This document shows positions 54,755-63,073 of a DNA stretch of 64,000 bases, piece by piece. Under the pieces are notes generated by a model. The model was given only the letters and a program-made list of their open reading frames with translations. It had not been told where the DNA came from and did no database searches. The stretch is from contig NZ_CP083954.1 of assembly GCF_006442975.2 (NCBI RefSeq), positions 2,549,501-2,613,500 on the forward strand. Reading direction: 5' to 3'. This stretch comes from Mesorhizobium sp. B2-1-1. Its GTDB lineage: Bacteria > Pseudomonadota > Alphaproteobacteria > Rhizobiales > Rhizobiaceae. Every line of letters starts with the position of its first letter. Position 1 is the first letter of the stretch. The translations under genes were made by a program, and so were the position numbers.

Positions 54755-54856
54755 GGCGAAAGAGAAACTTTTGCGGAGCCCTGAAAGATGCGACTCGACT
54801 CTCGTTTCAAAACACAGGAATATGCGAACAAACAAGGAACAAAAAGGCGAGCCGCG

Positions 54857-55159
54857 ATGGCATTGACGGGCAAGGGATCAGTGATTGCGGATGTCGTTTC
54901 GATATCGGTCGAATGCGCCGATTGCGGCCGCAACAGGTGGTGGAAGCCCGATCAGCTGCGGCGCTTCGGCGTGACTGGCAATACGCCGCTGGCAGCGCTT
55001 TCGGGCCGGCTGGTCTGCTCGGCCTGCCGCGCCGACGGGCTGCCGGGCACGGCGATCCAGATCCGGGCGGCGTTTATCAACGAGCGCCAGCGCGTGCGCA
55101 GCGAGGCGCTGATGCTGAGCGAGCGCGAGATGCCGCTGGAGGGATCGAGACAGGCTTGA
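54857..55159 (+). CDS. Small zinc-finger-like protein
   Basis: A 100-aa protein from ATG 54857 with a Cys4 arrangement: CADCGRNRWWKPDQLRRFG and LVCSACRADGLPG (CxxC...CxxC), likely one zinc ribbon. The remaining part is helical and Glu/Arg-rich at the end (QRVRSEALMLSEREMP). DNA or nucleic-acid binding is plausible. It lies next to the repressor half-site at 54739. Confidence 0.7.
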   Translation: MALTGKGSVIADVVSISVECADCGRNRWWKPDQLRRFGVTGNTPLAALSGRLVCSACRADGLPGTAIQIRAAFINERQRVRSEALMLSEREMPLEGSRQA

Positions 55160-55179
55160 GGGGCGGCGGCAGATGGCCG

Positions 55180-55491
55180 TCAGAAGGCATCATCTTCATC
55201 GGAGAGGATGGCGTGTCGGCCGCCGTGAAAGACCCGAAGGATGGTCACGGTCTCGTCTTCAATGGCAAACGCGATCGTCGCCCGCCTGCGATATCCCACG
55301 GTGCGGAGGCCTGGCCTGATATCATCATGGCGGGTCCCGCGCTCAGGAAACGTGTCAAAGTGCGCACAGTAATCAATGAGGCGATCGATATAAGCCCGCG
55401 CAATTCGTTCGCCAGCCTGTGGAACCAGGTAGGTCAGCAAATCCAGCAGGTCTTTCTCGGCAGCCTTGCTGAAAACGACCCTGTGCGTCAT
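55180..55491 (-). CDS. parE: ParE/RelE-family toxin
   Basis: A 103-aa toxin. It reads VVFSKAAEKDLLDLLTYLVP, DYCAHFDTFPERGTRHDDIR and TVGYRRRATIAFAIEDETVT then ILRVFHGGRHAI, the RelE/ParE fold. Its ATG (55491) overlaps the stop of the antitoxin gene (ATGA). Family knowledge: ParE poisons gyrase; RelE-like members cleave mRNA. The partner type (ParD) suggests gyrase, but this is not proved. Confidence 0.9.
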   Translation of the reverse strand: MTHRVVFSKAAEKDLLDLLTYLVPQAGERIARAYIDRLIDYCAHFDTFPERGTRHDDIRPGLRTVGYRRRATIAFAIEDETVTILRVFHGGRHAILSDEDDAF

Positions 55492-55778
55492 GCTTGGCGT
55501 GACTGCTTCCCGGCCAGCGCGTCGATGCGGCTATGAAGTCGCTTTCGCACATCCTCCAGAGGTGAGACGTGCGAAGGATCCTTCTCGAGCGCATCCATCG
55601 TTGGCGCAACCTCCTCTCGCAGCCAGCGATCGATTGCCGCGTCGCGCGCCGCGAGCGTTCTCAGGCCATCGCGGATGACTTCGCTCTCCGTGGCGTACTC
55701 GCCGGATGAAACTTTGTCCTTCACCATCTGCGCCATCTCAAGCGGCAATGTGATAGTCAGTGGCTGGGTGCTGCGCAT
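55488..55778 (-). CDS. parD: ParD-family antitoxin
   Basis: A 96-aa antitoxin with an RHH DNA-binding N terminus (TQPLTITLPLEMAQMVKDKV; SGEYATESEVIRDGLRTLAA) and an acidic, disordered C-terminal tail that would wrap the toxin. It is transcribed first and coupled to parE. Autoregulation through the upstream palindrome is the norm for the family. Confidence 0.9.
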   Translation of the reverse strand: MRSTQPLTITLPLEMAQMVKDKVSSGEYATESEVIRDGLRTLAARDAAIDRWLREEVAPTMDALEKDPSHVSPLEDVRKRLHSRIDALAGKQSRQA

Positions 55779-55874
55779 CGTCGTTCCCCAAGCAAATTGT
55801 AACGTGTGTGACTTAATCATACACTTTTTACCGCCAACGGCCAGTCGAATGATGGGCCGTGGGCGATGAAACGC

Positions 55875-56579
55875 TCAATAGCCCAGCAATTCCTTCAACG
55901 GAATGACCCGCCAGACCTGCTTGATGGCGTAGCGGTTGAAGGTCAACGTCTTCGGCGGATTGTACTGTTCGACCACCAGTTCGGCGGCGGTGCGCTTGAC
56001 CAATTTCTTGATGAAGGCCTTGCCGTTGCGTTCGTTCTCTTCCGGGAAGGTTTCGATCACCACGTGATCGCCCGGGACGGCATCGCGGCCGCCGCAATAG
56101 ATCAGGTCTCCGGGCTCGTAACGGGGTACCATGGAATCCGAGAGCACATGCAGCGCGAACACCTTGGCCAGGTTGCGGATGCCGGGTGGGCGCTGGACGT
56201 AGCCGGCGGGCTCGCCGTTGAAGGTGAAATCGCCGTCGTCGCCGCCAACGGCGGCGCCCAGCACCTGGATGTCCATCGGCCCGGCGGGGGGCGGCCCGGC
56301 GTCGGTGACGATCTCGGCGTCGTTGACCGGTCCGGCATCGTCGAGGAAAACCACCTCGCCCTTGCCGAGCGCGACCGGGTCGACACGCAGAAAGGCGGCA
56401 GTCTTCAGGAGGTTTTCCGTCTTGGGCAGGTTGCGACCGGTTTCCCAATTGCCGACGGCGGCGACGTCGGTGTCGTTGTGCTCGGCGATGTGGCGCATGA
56501 CCAGGCCGCGCTGCTTGCGCGCCTGGCGGATTGCCGCCCCGACCTTGATCGACAGTTGCGTTTTCACCATGGCGCCCAT
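55875..56579 (-). CDS. Phage-type repressor (Xre HTH and S24/LexA-like peptidase domain)
   Basis: A 234-aa protein (ATG 56579 or 56570; 56624 would overlap the operator). HTH: QRGLVMRHIAEHNDTDVAAV then GNWETGRNLPKTENLLK. The C-terminal S24 domain has the Ser in VLSDSMVPRYEPGDLIYCGG and the Lys in GKAFIKKLVKRTAAE, the catalytic pair of LexA/CI-type self-cleavage. It is divergent from 56654 and is probably the master repressor of this region. RecA-triggered self-cleavage is expected but not proved. Confidence 0.88.
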   Translation of the reverse strand: MGAMVKTQLSIKVGAAIRQARKQRGLVMRHIAEHNDTDVAAVGNWETGRNLPKTENLLKTAAFLRVDPVALGKGEVVFLDDAGPVNDAEIVTDAGPPPAGPMDIQVLGAAVGGDDGDFTFNGEPAGYVQRPPGIRNLAKVFALHVLSDSMVPRYEPGDLIYCGGRDAVPGDHVVIETFPEENERNGKAFIKKLVKRTAAELVVEQYNPPKTLTFNRYAIKQVWRVIPLKELLGY

Positions 56580-56620
56580 GTGACCAACAAGCGCTGCTTT
56601 CGTCCATGAAAGAATGGCTT

Positions 56621-56641
56621 GCATAAGTTTTTGAGTTATGC
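56621..56641. promoter_or_regulatory. Palindromic operator of the CI/LexA-like repressor
   Basis: GCATAA-N9-TTATGC between the repressor gene and the divergent gene at 56654. A 14-base match is found at 54739. The site fits an autoregulatory operator and is a good candidate for direct binding by the S24-type repressor encoded next to it. Confidence 0.75.
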
Positions 56642-56653
56642 TTATATCCGTTC

Positions 56654-57025
56654 ATGCAAAAGCTCAACCCCTTACGAGTCGAAAGCGCCCTCAGGCCAGC
56701 TTCACGCGAGCCGGCCAGCGCTCATTCCCTTTCGCCCCGGCTGTCCTCCTCCCCGGCCAGGGCGAAGCGTGAGGCTGATTGCCCCGATGCATCAGCCGCA
56801 CGTCCGGTCCGCCCGTCACCGGCGGCCGGAACGGCCGGAGCCGCCGCTCCCCGCGGCTCCGGCCCCCAATTCAGCGCGGTGCGGATCCGCTCCCTGATCC
56901 GCACCGAGGACGGCACCGTGATCCTGCTCGACAGGCTGACGGGCAGGGCGGTTTTCGCACCCGACCGGGTGACGGCAGAGGCGCGGCTGGCGCGCCTCGC
57001 CGCGCTGGGCGGCCGGCCGGGCTGA
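56654..57025 (+). CDS. Protein of unknown function, divergent from the repressor
   Basis: A 123-aa protein with a Ser/Pro/Arg-rich first half (ALRPASREPASAHSLSPRLS), and a more ordered C-terminal part (VRIRSLIRTEDGTVILLDRL). Divergently placed next to the repressor palindrome, so likely repressed by it. No family recognised. Confidence 0.6.
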   Translation: MQKLNPLRVESALRPASREPASAHSLSPRLSSSPARAKREADCPDASAARPVRPSPAAGTAGAAAPRGSGPQFSAVRIRSLIRTEDGTVILLDRLTGRAVFAPDRVTAEARLARLAALGGRPG

Positions 57026-57153
57026 GGCCGCCAATCCAACGGCCGACAGGCCGGATCCAACCCAACAATGCCCACCGCCTGCGGCGGGCCGACACCGATA
57101 CTCGCCGGCGGCGTCGCGCGCTGCCGCGGCCGCGCAATGGACGGAGACCAGAT

Positions 57154-57738
57154 ATGGCACTTTACGGCGACAAGGAATTGCAGGCGATCGCCGGCTGGCT
57201 GACGGACGGACTTTCCGCCTCGCGCATCGCGGCTCGGTTCAGCGCGTCGCGAGGCAGCCCGGTGTCGCGCGACGCCATCATCGGCATCGTTCACCGTAAC
57301 GCCATGCTGAGTTCGATCGGTTTTGCCAACAGCAAGCGCATCGCGGCAGCCGAGAGGGCGAATGACAAGGCCGCCGACCGCGCCGCCAAGGCCGGACGCA
57401 AGCGCGTGCCGAAGGGTGAAGGTGCGGAACGCCTCGCAGCACGCGAGGCCGGCGTGCTGATGGCGGACGGGCAAGCCTACCGCCTGGAGGTGCCGGTGCC
57501 GCAGCGAAGCCCGATCGGCCGCCAGCCGCATGGCGTGGCAATGCGCTTCGTCGACTGCCTGTTCGGCCGCTGCCGCGCTCCGCTCGACCTGGCGCTGGAG
57601 CAAAATCCGGAAAACGACGCGCCCGGCGGCCGGCCGGGCGTCCACATGCTGTGCTGCGGCATGCGCACAAGGGCGATGAAAAGCTACTGCACCTATCATC
57701 AGGCGCGCTTCCGCCGGCGTGTCTGCGAGGCGGGGTGA
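57154..57738 (+). CDS. GcrA-family cell-cycle regulator homologue
   Basis: A 194-aa protein from ATG 57154. The N-terminal HTH-like region GWLTDGLSASRIAARFSASR with DAIIGIVHRN matches the GcrA signature (GLSAxxIAxxLG..SRNAVIGKVHR). The C terminus is Cys-rich (FGRCRAPLDLALEQ and HMLCCGMRTRAMKSYCTYHQ), as in GcrA. GcrA proteins interact with sigma70 and methylated DNA in alphaproteobacteria. This copy is an accessory, likely phage-like, variant rather than the chromosomal gcrA. Confidence 0.8.
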   Translation: MALYGDKELQAIAGWLTDGLSASRIAARFSASRGSPVSRDAIIGIVHRNAMLSSIGFANSKRIAAAERANDKAADRAAKAGRKRVPKGEGAERLAAREAGVLMADGQAYRLEVPVPQRSPIGRQPHGVAMRFVDCLFGRCRAPLDLALEQNPENDAPGGRPGVHMLCCGMRTRAMKSYCTYHQARFRRRVCEAG

Positions 57739-57850
57739 GCTTCCTCCCGTTCTGGAGAGGAGCTAACGGCAGGCGGGCGGCGCCGGGTGCAGGATTGGGA
57801 ACGGCATGAATTCGGGAGGGAGATTGGGTCAGATGCAAGGTATCGAAGCG

Positions 57851-57907
57851 GTGGCACCGCCCCTCATTGCCCTGCCGGGCATTTCTCCCCGTAAAACGGG
57901 GAGAAAG
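57851..57907. repeat. Single RIME-like repeat
   Basis: The block CACCGCCCCTCATTGCCCTG then GCATTTCTCCCCGTAAAACG is the same family as the pair at 9437-9607 (in the orientation of its right copy). It lies in the spacer between the GcrA-like gene and the DUF982 genes. Confidence 0.65.
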
Positions 57908-57979
57908 AGACTAGCTGCAACGCTGGCTTTTCTTTTGCAGTGTTGGCGATCTGGCGAGAACGGCGGCCACGCAACGCTT

Positions 57980-58282
57980 TTATTTTGGCAGATCGTGGCC
58001 CTGCTTTGGCATCCGCACGCTTATTGCATCAGGCATCGCTGGCCGGCCGTCATCGCCGGCCAATATACGGGTAACCCGGGCGAAGCCGGTGAACGCTTTC
58101 ATCGCGTCGGCGTGCGAAATCTGCGCCGCGATGGCTGCGCTGCACGCGTTGAGCGCACTGCGGTAGACATGACCACGCCGTTCAATCGGCCAGCGCTGCA
58201 GGAAGTCGGCTGCCTCAGCGACGCCGTCGATCACCTCGACATGCCCGTCCAGGCATACTTTGAGCGGAGATCCTGTTTTCAT
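57980..58282 (-). CDS. DUF982 domain protein (copy 1)
   Basis: A 100-aa protein from ATG 58282 (MKTGSPLKVCLDGHVEVIDG) followed by VAEAADFLQRWPIERRGHVY and ALNACSAAIAAQISHADAMK, the DUF982 pattern. Rhizobial DUF982 proteins are small and of unknown function. It is in tandem with a diverged second copy at 58382. Confidence 0.75.
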   Translation of the reverse strand: MKTGSPLKVCLDGHVEVIDGVAEAADFLQRWPIERRGHVYRSALNACSAAIAAQISHADAMKAFTGFARVTRILAGDDGRPAMPDAISVRMPKQGHDLPK

Positions 58283-58381
58283 GGTACCCACGGCGGTTAC
58301 CTTGGCGTTGCGCGCGGCTCGGAAGCCAGCCCCTATCAACGTGCAAGGCGGCGGCGCGGTTGCATCACGTTTTCAGCCACC

Positions 58382-58663
58382 TCACGGGCCCGCGGCGGCG
58401 TCGAGCCATTCATGGGCGCGGCTACGCGGCTTAGCCACCAGCAGCCCCTGCTGCCCGGCCGCCTTGGTGAAAGCCTCGAAGGCGACGCGCTGGCGGCAGC
58501 TGCCGTCGATGGCGAGCCTGACCAGCCTTGCCGCATCCAGATAGGCGGTGGCCGTCTTGTCAGGCCATTGCCGGCGAAGCGCGGTCGCCGCCTGGGCGAT
58601 GGAGCCCACCAGCATGGTCTTGTTGTCGCAGAAGCGCAAGGTCACCGGCATGAAGGCGGTCAT
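58382..58663 (-). CDS. DUF982 domain protein (copy 2)
   Basis: A 93-aa protein from ATG 58663, chosen because AGGAGG lies seven bases upstream; the ATG at 58669 would abut it. The DUF982 parts are VTLRFCDNKTMLVGSIAQAA, ATALRRQWPDKTATAYLDAA and RVAFEAFTKAAGQQGLLVAK. Tandem with copy 1, about 100 bases apart. Confidence 0.82.
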   Translation of the reverse strand: MTAFMPVTLRFCDNKTMLVGSIAQAATALRRQWPDKTATAYLDAARLVRLAIDGSCRQRVAFEAFTKAAGQQGLLVAKPRSRAHEWLDAAAGP

Positions 58664-58797
58664 GGGCATACCTCCTGTTGGTTTGGTGCGGCACAACGCC
58701 CAGCCTCGCCGCTGGTTCCGGCGCACGCAGCCAATTTCGCCAGGGATCGCTGCCGCGCCAGCCAGCACCTCAATCCACTCCCCACAAGGACGCAGCC

Positions 58798-59394
58798 ATG
58801 AGCAAGAAAGCCGCCAGATCAGCCAAACCGCAGACGCCGAAGCTGCCGAAGGGCGAGGCCGAGCAGGTGCGCATCCGCCGCGAGGTCGGCCATGATTTCG
58901 CGTTGCGGGACGATGAGTTCGGCCGCAAGCGGCTCGCAACCGGGACATCGGAGGCGCGGCGCGTCTATGAGGTGTCCAATGACGGCCATACCTCCACCGG
59001 TGGTATCGTGCGGGTGCGCAGCATCGATCCGCTGCTGGGCATCACCTCGCTGTCGCGCCAGCAGCGCGAAGCCGGTCTGCGCTACCGCGAGGATTTCCGC
59101 GCCAGCCAGCAGGCTGATATCAAGCCGATGCGCTGGAGCGAACGCGTCGACGGCGACAGGACAAGCGGCGGCATCACCGACAGCGTGCTCAATGCCGGAC
59201 GGTCGCACGCCGCCGCGACCCGCGCGCTCGGCCATTGGGAGGTGGTCGACGTGGTCCGGAAGATCGTGTGCCTGGAGCAGTCGGTCAGAGGCGTGGCGGG
59301 AGAGATGAGCGAGGGCAGGGACGTGGCGGCAAAGCTGTTGAGAATCGGGCTCGATCTGCTGGCGATGCACTACGGGATGATGATGCGACGATAG
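58798..59394 (+). CDS. DUF6456-like protein
   Basis: A 198-aa protein from ATG 58798. N-terminal basic leader (SKKAARSAKPQTPKLPKGEA), then a helical/strand domain with LSRQQREAGLRYREDFRASQ, ADIKPMRWSERVDG and a helical C-terminal VAAKLLRIGLDLLAMHYGMM. The pattern resembles DUF6456 proteins found near phage-like regulators in rhizobia. Function unknown, cytosolic. A match to the family is likely but not proven. Confidence 0.65.
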   Translation: MSKKAARSAKPQTPKLPKGEAEQVRIRREVGHDFALRDDEFGRKRLATGTSEARRVYEVSNDGHTSTGGIVRVRSIDPLLGITSLSRQQREAGLRYREDFRASQQADIKPMRWSERVDGDRTSGGITDSVLNAGRSHAAATRALGHWEVVDVVRKIVCLEQSVRGVAGEMSEGRDVAAKLLRIGLDLLAMHYGMMMRR

Positions 59395-59501
59395 GGTTGG
59401 GCCCCGAGGAGTTGCGGCGCGCACGACAAGTGCTCCGCTCCAGGGCATGGCGCTGTGCATGACATCCGGCCGGCGCGATGCCGGCCGGATTGGTTGTCAG
59501 G

Positions 59502-59807
59502 TCAACGCCTGCAGACGCGGACTCTCTCGATGACCCGATGGTGATGACGCCAGTGCTTGATCACCTCGGTGTGGCAGCGACGATGACCGTAGTAACGCGG
59601 ACGGTAGCTCTCGTCATACATGCTGTAGCGGCGATAGTAGCCGTCATCGTCGGAATAATCGCGATAGTGGTGACGATATCTGGGAACATAATAATCGTCG
59701 TCATAGCCGTTGCCGATGCCAAGCGTGATGCTGGCGGCATTTGCCGGGGCGATCACGGCCACCGCCGAAGCGACGGCAATCACGGATGCGAGCAAGAGTT
59801 TCTTCAT
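59502..59807 (-). CDS. Small secreted Tyr/His/Arg-rich protein
   Basis: A 101-aa precursor from ATG 59807 (MKKLLLASVIAVASAVAVIA then PANAAS). The mature part is unusually rich in Tyr, His, Arg and Asp (DDDYYVPRYRHHYRDYSDDD; MYDESYRPRYYGHRRCHTEV). A good ribosome site (GGAGG) precedes the ATG. Cell-envelope protein, perhaps metal-binding; function unknown. Confidence 0.75.
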   Translation of the reverse strand: MKKLLLASVIAVASAVAVIAPANAASITLGIGNGYDDDYYVPRYRHHYRDYSDDDGYYRRYSMYDESYRPRYYGHRRCHTEVIKHWRHHHRVIERVRVCRR

Positions 59808-59956
59808 GGCAACCTCCTCTTTAAGGCTCATCTAATAAACGCTGCCCTCGCGGCCCTGTTCCCATAAAGCCGGTAAACCAATGTTTCGTGCCCGCGCGCG
59901 CTGTGAGGGGGCGGCGCCTTGGCAGCGCGCCTTTGAAGAAGGGACGTTAACCCCTT

Positions 59957-61918
59957 CTAAAACAGCGCCTTCTCCAGCGGCTTCTCCAGCGTCTCGGCGA
60001 AAGCGGTCGCCAGATGGTGGCGGTCGCGGAAGGCGATCTTGCCGCCGATGAAGACATGGCAGGTGGTCTGGTTGCAGAACTGGTCGGTCATATCGACATA
60101 GCGGGCGTTCGGAATGCTGCGCACGACGTCGCGCTCCACCGCGGCCATGGCGTCGTTGGCGGCATAGGCGCGCGTCTGATCACAGAGCGAGGGCGTGTCG
60201 CCGCGCCACAGCGCACGCGCCACGCAGGTGTCGACCTGCTCGTCGTTGAAGGGCACGTCGCGGATGAAGGCGACTTTCAGCCCGGCCTTGCTGAACGTCT
60301 CCAGCGTCGAACGCAGGCCAGCCTTCCACTCCGCGTCCTGACTGTCGGGCTCATCTTTGCCGGCGGCCATCTTGCGCGAACTGGTCAGGGCGATTTCCGA
60401 GATCACCACCAGGGCCGGCCTCAGCGCCAGGATCTCCTTGATCGACTGCTCGCGCCACTGGTCGCATTCGGCGTAGTCGCGCTTCAGCTTGCTCGACCAT
60501 GTCGACAGCCGGGACGCCCGGCACGAGGATTTGAGCCAGGTAACCACCCGGTAATCGCGCTTTTCGGCCGCCTGGATCAGCGGCGTCGACCAGTGGTCGG
60601 CATGTGAATCGCCAAACAAGGCGATCGTGCCTTTCACATTCTTGGCGCCAAACACGCAGGGCTTCGGGGTGATGGTCTCGTAGTCGAGCACGCAGCCGCC
60701 CCTGGCGCGCGCGGTGGATGGACGCGCCGCACTTTGGGCGATGACGCGCTGCTCCGGATCGAGTTCGTGAACGGCAAACTTGGCATTGGCGTAGGCCGCG
60801 ACCACGCCGGCGCCGGTCAGCAGCGCCGCGGGCACGAGCGCGCGGGCGGCGCTTGCCATCAGCCAGCCGTTGCGGCGCACGGGGTTTTCGATGACGTGAT
60901 AGGTGAAGATGGAGAGCATCAGCGTCAGTGCCAGGCAGGCAAACCTGTCCAGCCCGGAAAGCTCCGCGGTGACCATTCCCGCATAGACGATGACCGGCCA
61001 GTGCCAGAGATAGAGCGAGTAGGAGAGCTTGCCGATCCATTGCATGGGCGGCAGCGACAGGAGAGCCGCGGGGCCGCCGGCCAGCTTGCCATCCGCTTGG
61101 CGCTCGCCTGCCCCGCTGACCAGCAGCAGCACCGTGCCGACGACCGGCAGCAGCGCCAGCAGGCCGGGGAAGGGCAGCGCCTCGTCCAGCAGCAGATAGG
61201 CGGGCACGATCAGCGCCAGGCCGAGCCAGCCTTGCGCGGCGCGCAGCCGCGGGTGGCACCGGAGAAAACTTGCCGGCACCGTCGTGGCAAGCCCGCCGGC
61301 GGCGAACTCCCAGGCCCTCAGCGGCGAGAAATAGAAAGCCCAGGGCGGCGAAACGCTGGTCAGCCAGGCGCAGGCCACGAACGACACCAGGCCGGTGACA
61401 CCGATGACCACGATGGCCGCGCGCCGTCCCGGCCGCAGCCATGCGGCGAGAACAAGCAGCGCCGGCCATGCGAGGTAGAACTGCTCCTCCACCGATAGCG
61501 ACCAGAAATGGATGAACGGGTTGTTGGCGGCGTCTGAAGCGAAATAGTCGAACGACCAGCGGATCAGCCACAGGTTGATCATATAGGCCGAGGCAAACAT
61601 CGCCCCCTTCGAATAGAGCGCCTGTTCCTCCGGCGACAGGATGAAGGCGCCGGCCAGCAGCGTGGCCAGGATGACGAACAGCGAGGCCGGCAGCAACCGC
61701 CGGGCGCGGCGGGCATAGAAGCGCCACAGGTTCAGCCGGCCGCTCTCGCCGATCTCCTGCAAAAGGTGTCTTGTGATCAGATAACCGGAGATGACGAAGA
61801 AGATGTCGACGCCGGCAAAGCCGCCGGGCAGGGCTGTGAGGCCGAAATGATAGGCGACGACACCGGCTACCGCCAGTGCGCGCATTCCCTCGATATCGGG
61901 TCGGAACGATGCTGCCAC
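59957..61918 (-). CDS. Acyltransferase 3 family protein with SGNH-like C-terminal domain
   Basis: A 653-aa protein. I chose GTG 61918 (VAASFRPDIEG) because GAAGGA precedes it and it places the acyltransferase signature FRPDIEGMRALAVAGVVAYH at the start; the longer frame adds a non-conserved tail. Ten membrane helices to about residue 370 (LPGGFAGVDIFFVISGYLIT), then an SGNH domain with GDSHADHWSTPL and DRHHLATAFAETL. Such OatA-like proteins O-acetylate cell-surface polysaccharides or peptidoglycan. Confidence 0.9.
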   Translation of the reverse strand: MAASFRPDIEGMRALAVAGVVAYHFGLTALPGGFAGVDIFFVISGYLITRHLLQEIGESGRLNLWRFYARRARRLLPASLFVILATLLAGAFILSPEEQALYSKGAMFASAYMINLWLIRWSFDYFASDAANNPFIHFWSLSVEEQFYLAWPALLVLAAWLRPGRRAAIVVIGVTGLVSFVACAWLTSVSPPWAFYFSPLRAWEFAAGGLATTVPASFLRCHPRLRAAQGWLGLALIVPAYLLLDEALPFPGLLALLPVVGTVLLLVSGAGERQADGKLAGGPAALLSLPPMQWIGKLSYSLYLWHWPVIVYAGMVTAELSGLDRFACLALTLMLSIFTYHVIENPVRRNGWLMASAARALVPAALLTGAGVVAAYANAKFAVHELDPEQRVIAQSAARPSTARARGGCVLDYETITPKPCVFGAKNVKGTIALFGDSHADHWSTPLIQAAEKRDYRVVTWLKSSCRASRLSTWSSKLKRDYAECDQWREQSIKEILALRPALVVISEIALTSSRKMAAGKDEPDSQDAEWKAGLRSTLETFSKAGLKVAFIRDVPFNDEQVDTCVARALWRGDTPSLCDQTRAYAANDAMAAVERDVVRSIPNARYVDMTDQFCNQTTCHVFIGGKIAFRDRHHLATAFAETLEKPLEKALF

Positions 61919-62127
61919 GACAAATCCTTCGTGCAAGCCCAACCCGCGGCCATTGTCGGCCGGGGCGGATCGTATCGCAATGCAACAAATCTTTCGCAAC
62001 GCAACATGGCAGGAAAAAGGAAAAACGGCACAAACGGGCCTGGGCATGGATAGCGCCTGCACCGGAACCATCACAACTTGCGTTTCCGTAAATTTGCATC
62101 CGCCCTATTTACGACTAACATGTTAGC
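61919..62127. other. Divergent promoter region
   Basis: About 210 bases between the acyltransferase and DapA-like genes. AT-rich at 62075-62130 (CTTGCGTTTCCGTAAATTTG, CTAACATGTTAGCG), which includes the palindrome CTAACATGTTAG (62114-62125). It could be a binding site for the GntR-type regulator encoded downstream. Confidence 0.5.
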
Positions 62128-63054
62128 GTGATAGCACTACCTGCGCACTGCTCTTTGGGAGACTCGCTGGTGACATCGCGTTTTGGTCTTTCGGTTGCCC
62201 TGGCCACGCCTTTCGATGCGTCGGGGCAAATCCTCATTCCACCCATGGTGACGTTGGCCCGGAGCTGCCTGGCACAGGGCTGCACCAGCGTGACGCTTTT
62301 CGGCACCACCGGGGAGGGCGCTTCGGTCGGCACCGGGGAGCGGCGGGCCGTCACCGAGGCGATGCTGGCGGCCGGCATCGCGCCGCATCAGCTTGTCGCA
62401 GGCGTGCTGGTCGATGCGGCCGAGGATGCAGCCGAGCAGGCTCGCCATGCCTTGCAGCGCGGCGCCCGCAACATCCTCCTTGCCCCTCCCAGCTATTTCA
62501 AGAATATCGGCGACGATGGCCTTTTCGGCTGGTTTTCCGCTGTCTTTGCCGCTCTCGGTCCGCTGGCCCGCGGCGTGCTGCTCTACAACATCCCCTCGGT
62601 CACCACGGTGCAGCTTTCGCTGGGGCTGATCGGCCGGCTGCGCCAGGCGTTTCCGGACGTGGTCGCCGGCGTCAAGGATTCCGGCGGCGACTGGGCCTAT
62701 AGCGAGGCGCTGCTCGGCGCCCATGGCGATCTGGTGATCCTGATCGGCGACGAGCGGCATCTGGCGCGGGCGGTCAGGATCGGTGGCCAGGGCGCGATTT
62801 CGGGCATGGCCAATTTCGCCGCTGGCGAGGTCCTCGCCATGGCCGAGAAAGGGCACGACGACGTGCGCGTCGAGCGTTTCGTGCTCGAGTTGCTCAAGCA
62901 CCCGGTCCTTCCGGCGGTCAAGGTGATGGTGGCGCGCAAGACCGGCGACGAGCGCTGGCTGGCGGTGCGGCCGCCGCTCGAGCCGATCGCGGCGCCGGAG
63001 CGCCAGCAGCTTGGCGCTGCCTACGACACTCTTTTCGCGGCCGCGGCGGCCTGA
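62128..63054 (+). CDS. Dihydrodipicolinate synthase-like aldolase (DapA family)
   Basis: A 308-aa (beta/alpha)8 enzyme. Catalytic features: LFGTTGEGASVGTGERRAVT (GTTGE loop), GVLLYNIPSVTTVQL (YNIP, with the Tyr), and the Schiff-base Lys in VVAGVKDSGGDWAYSEAL. Start ATG 62128 or GTG 62170 (GGGAGA upstream), which would trim 14 residues. The adjacent GntR regulator and binding protein suggest use in sugar-acid or hydroxyproline breakdown rather than lysine synthesis. Confidence 0.88.
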   Translation: MIALPAHCSLGDSLVTSRFGLSVALATPFDASGQILIPPMVTLARSCLAQGCTSVTLFGTTGEGASVGTGERRAVTEAMLAAGIAPHQLVAGVLVDAAEDAAEQARHALQRGARNILLAPPSYFKNIGDDGLFGWFSAVFAALGPLARGVLLYNIPSVTTVQLSLGLIGRLRQAFPDVVAGVKDSGGDWAYSEALLGAHGDLVILIGDERHLARAVRIGGQGAISGMANFAAGEVLAMAEKGHDDVRVERFVLELLKHPVLPAVKVMVARKTGDERWLAVRPPLEPIAAPERQQLGAAYDTLFAAAAA

Positions 63055-63073
63055 CGGGGAAGGAAGCACTGAA

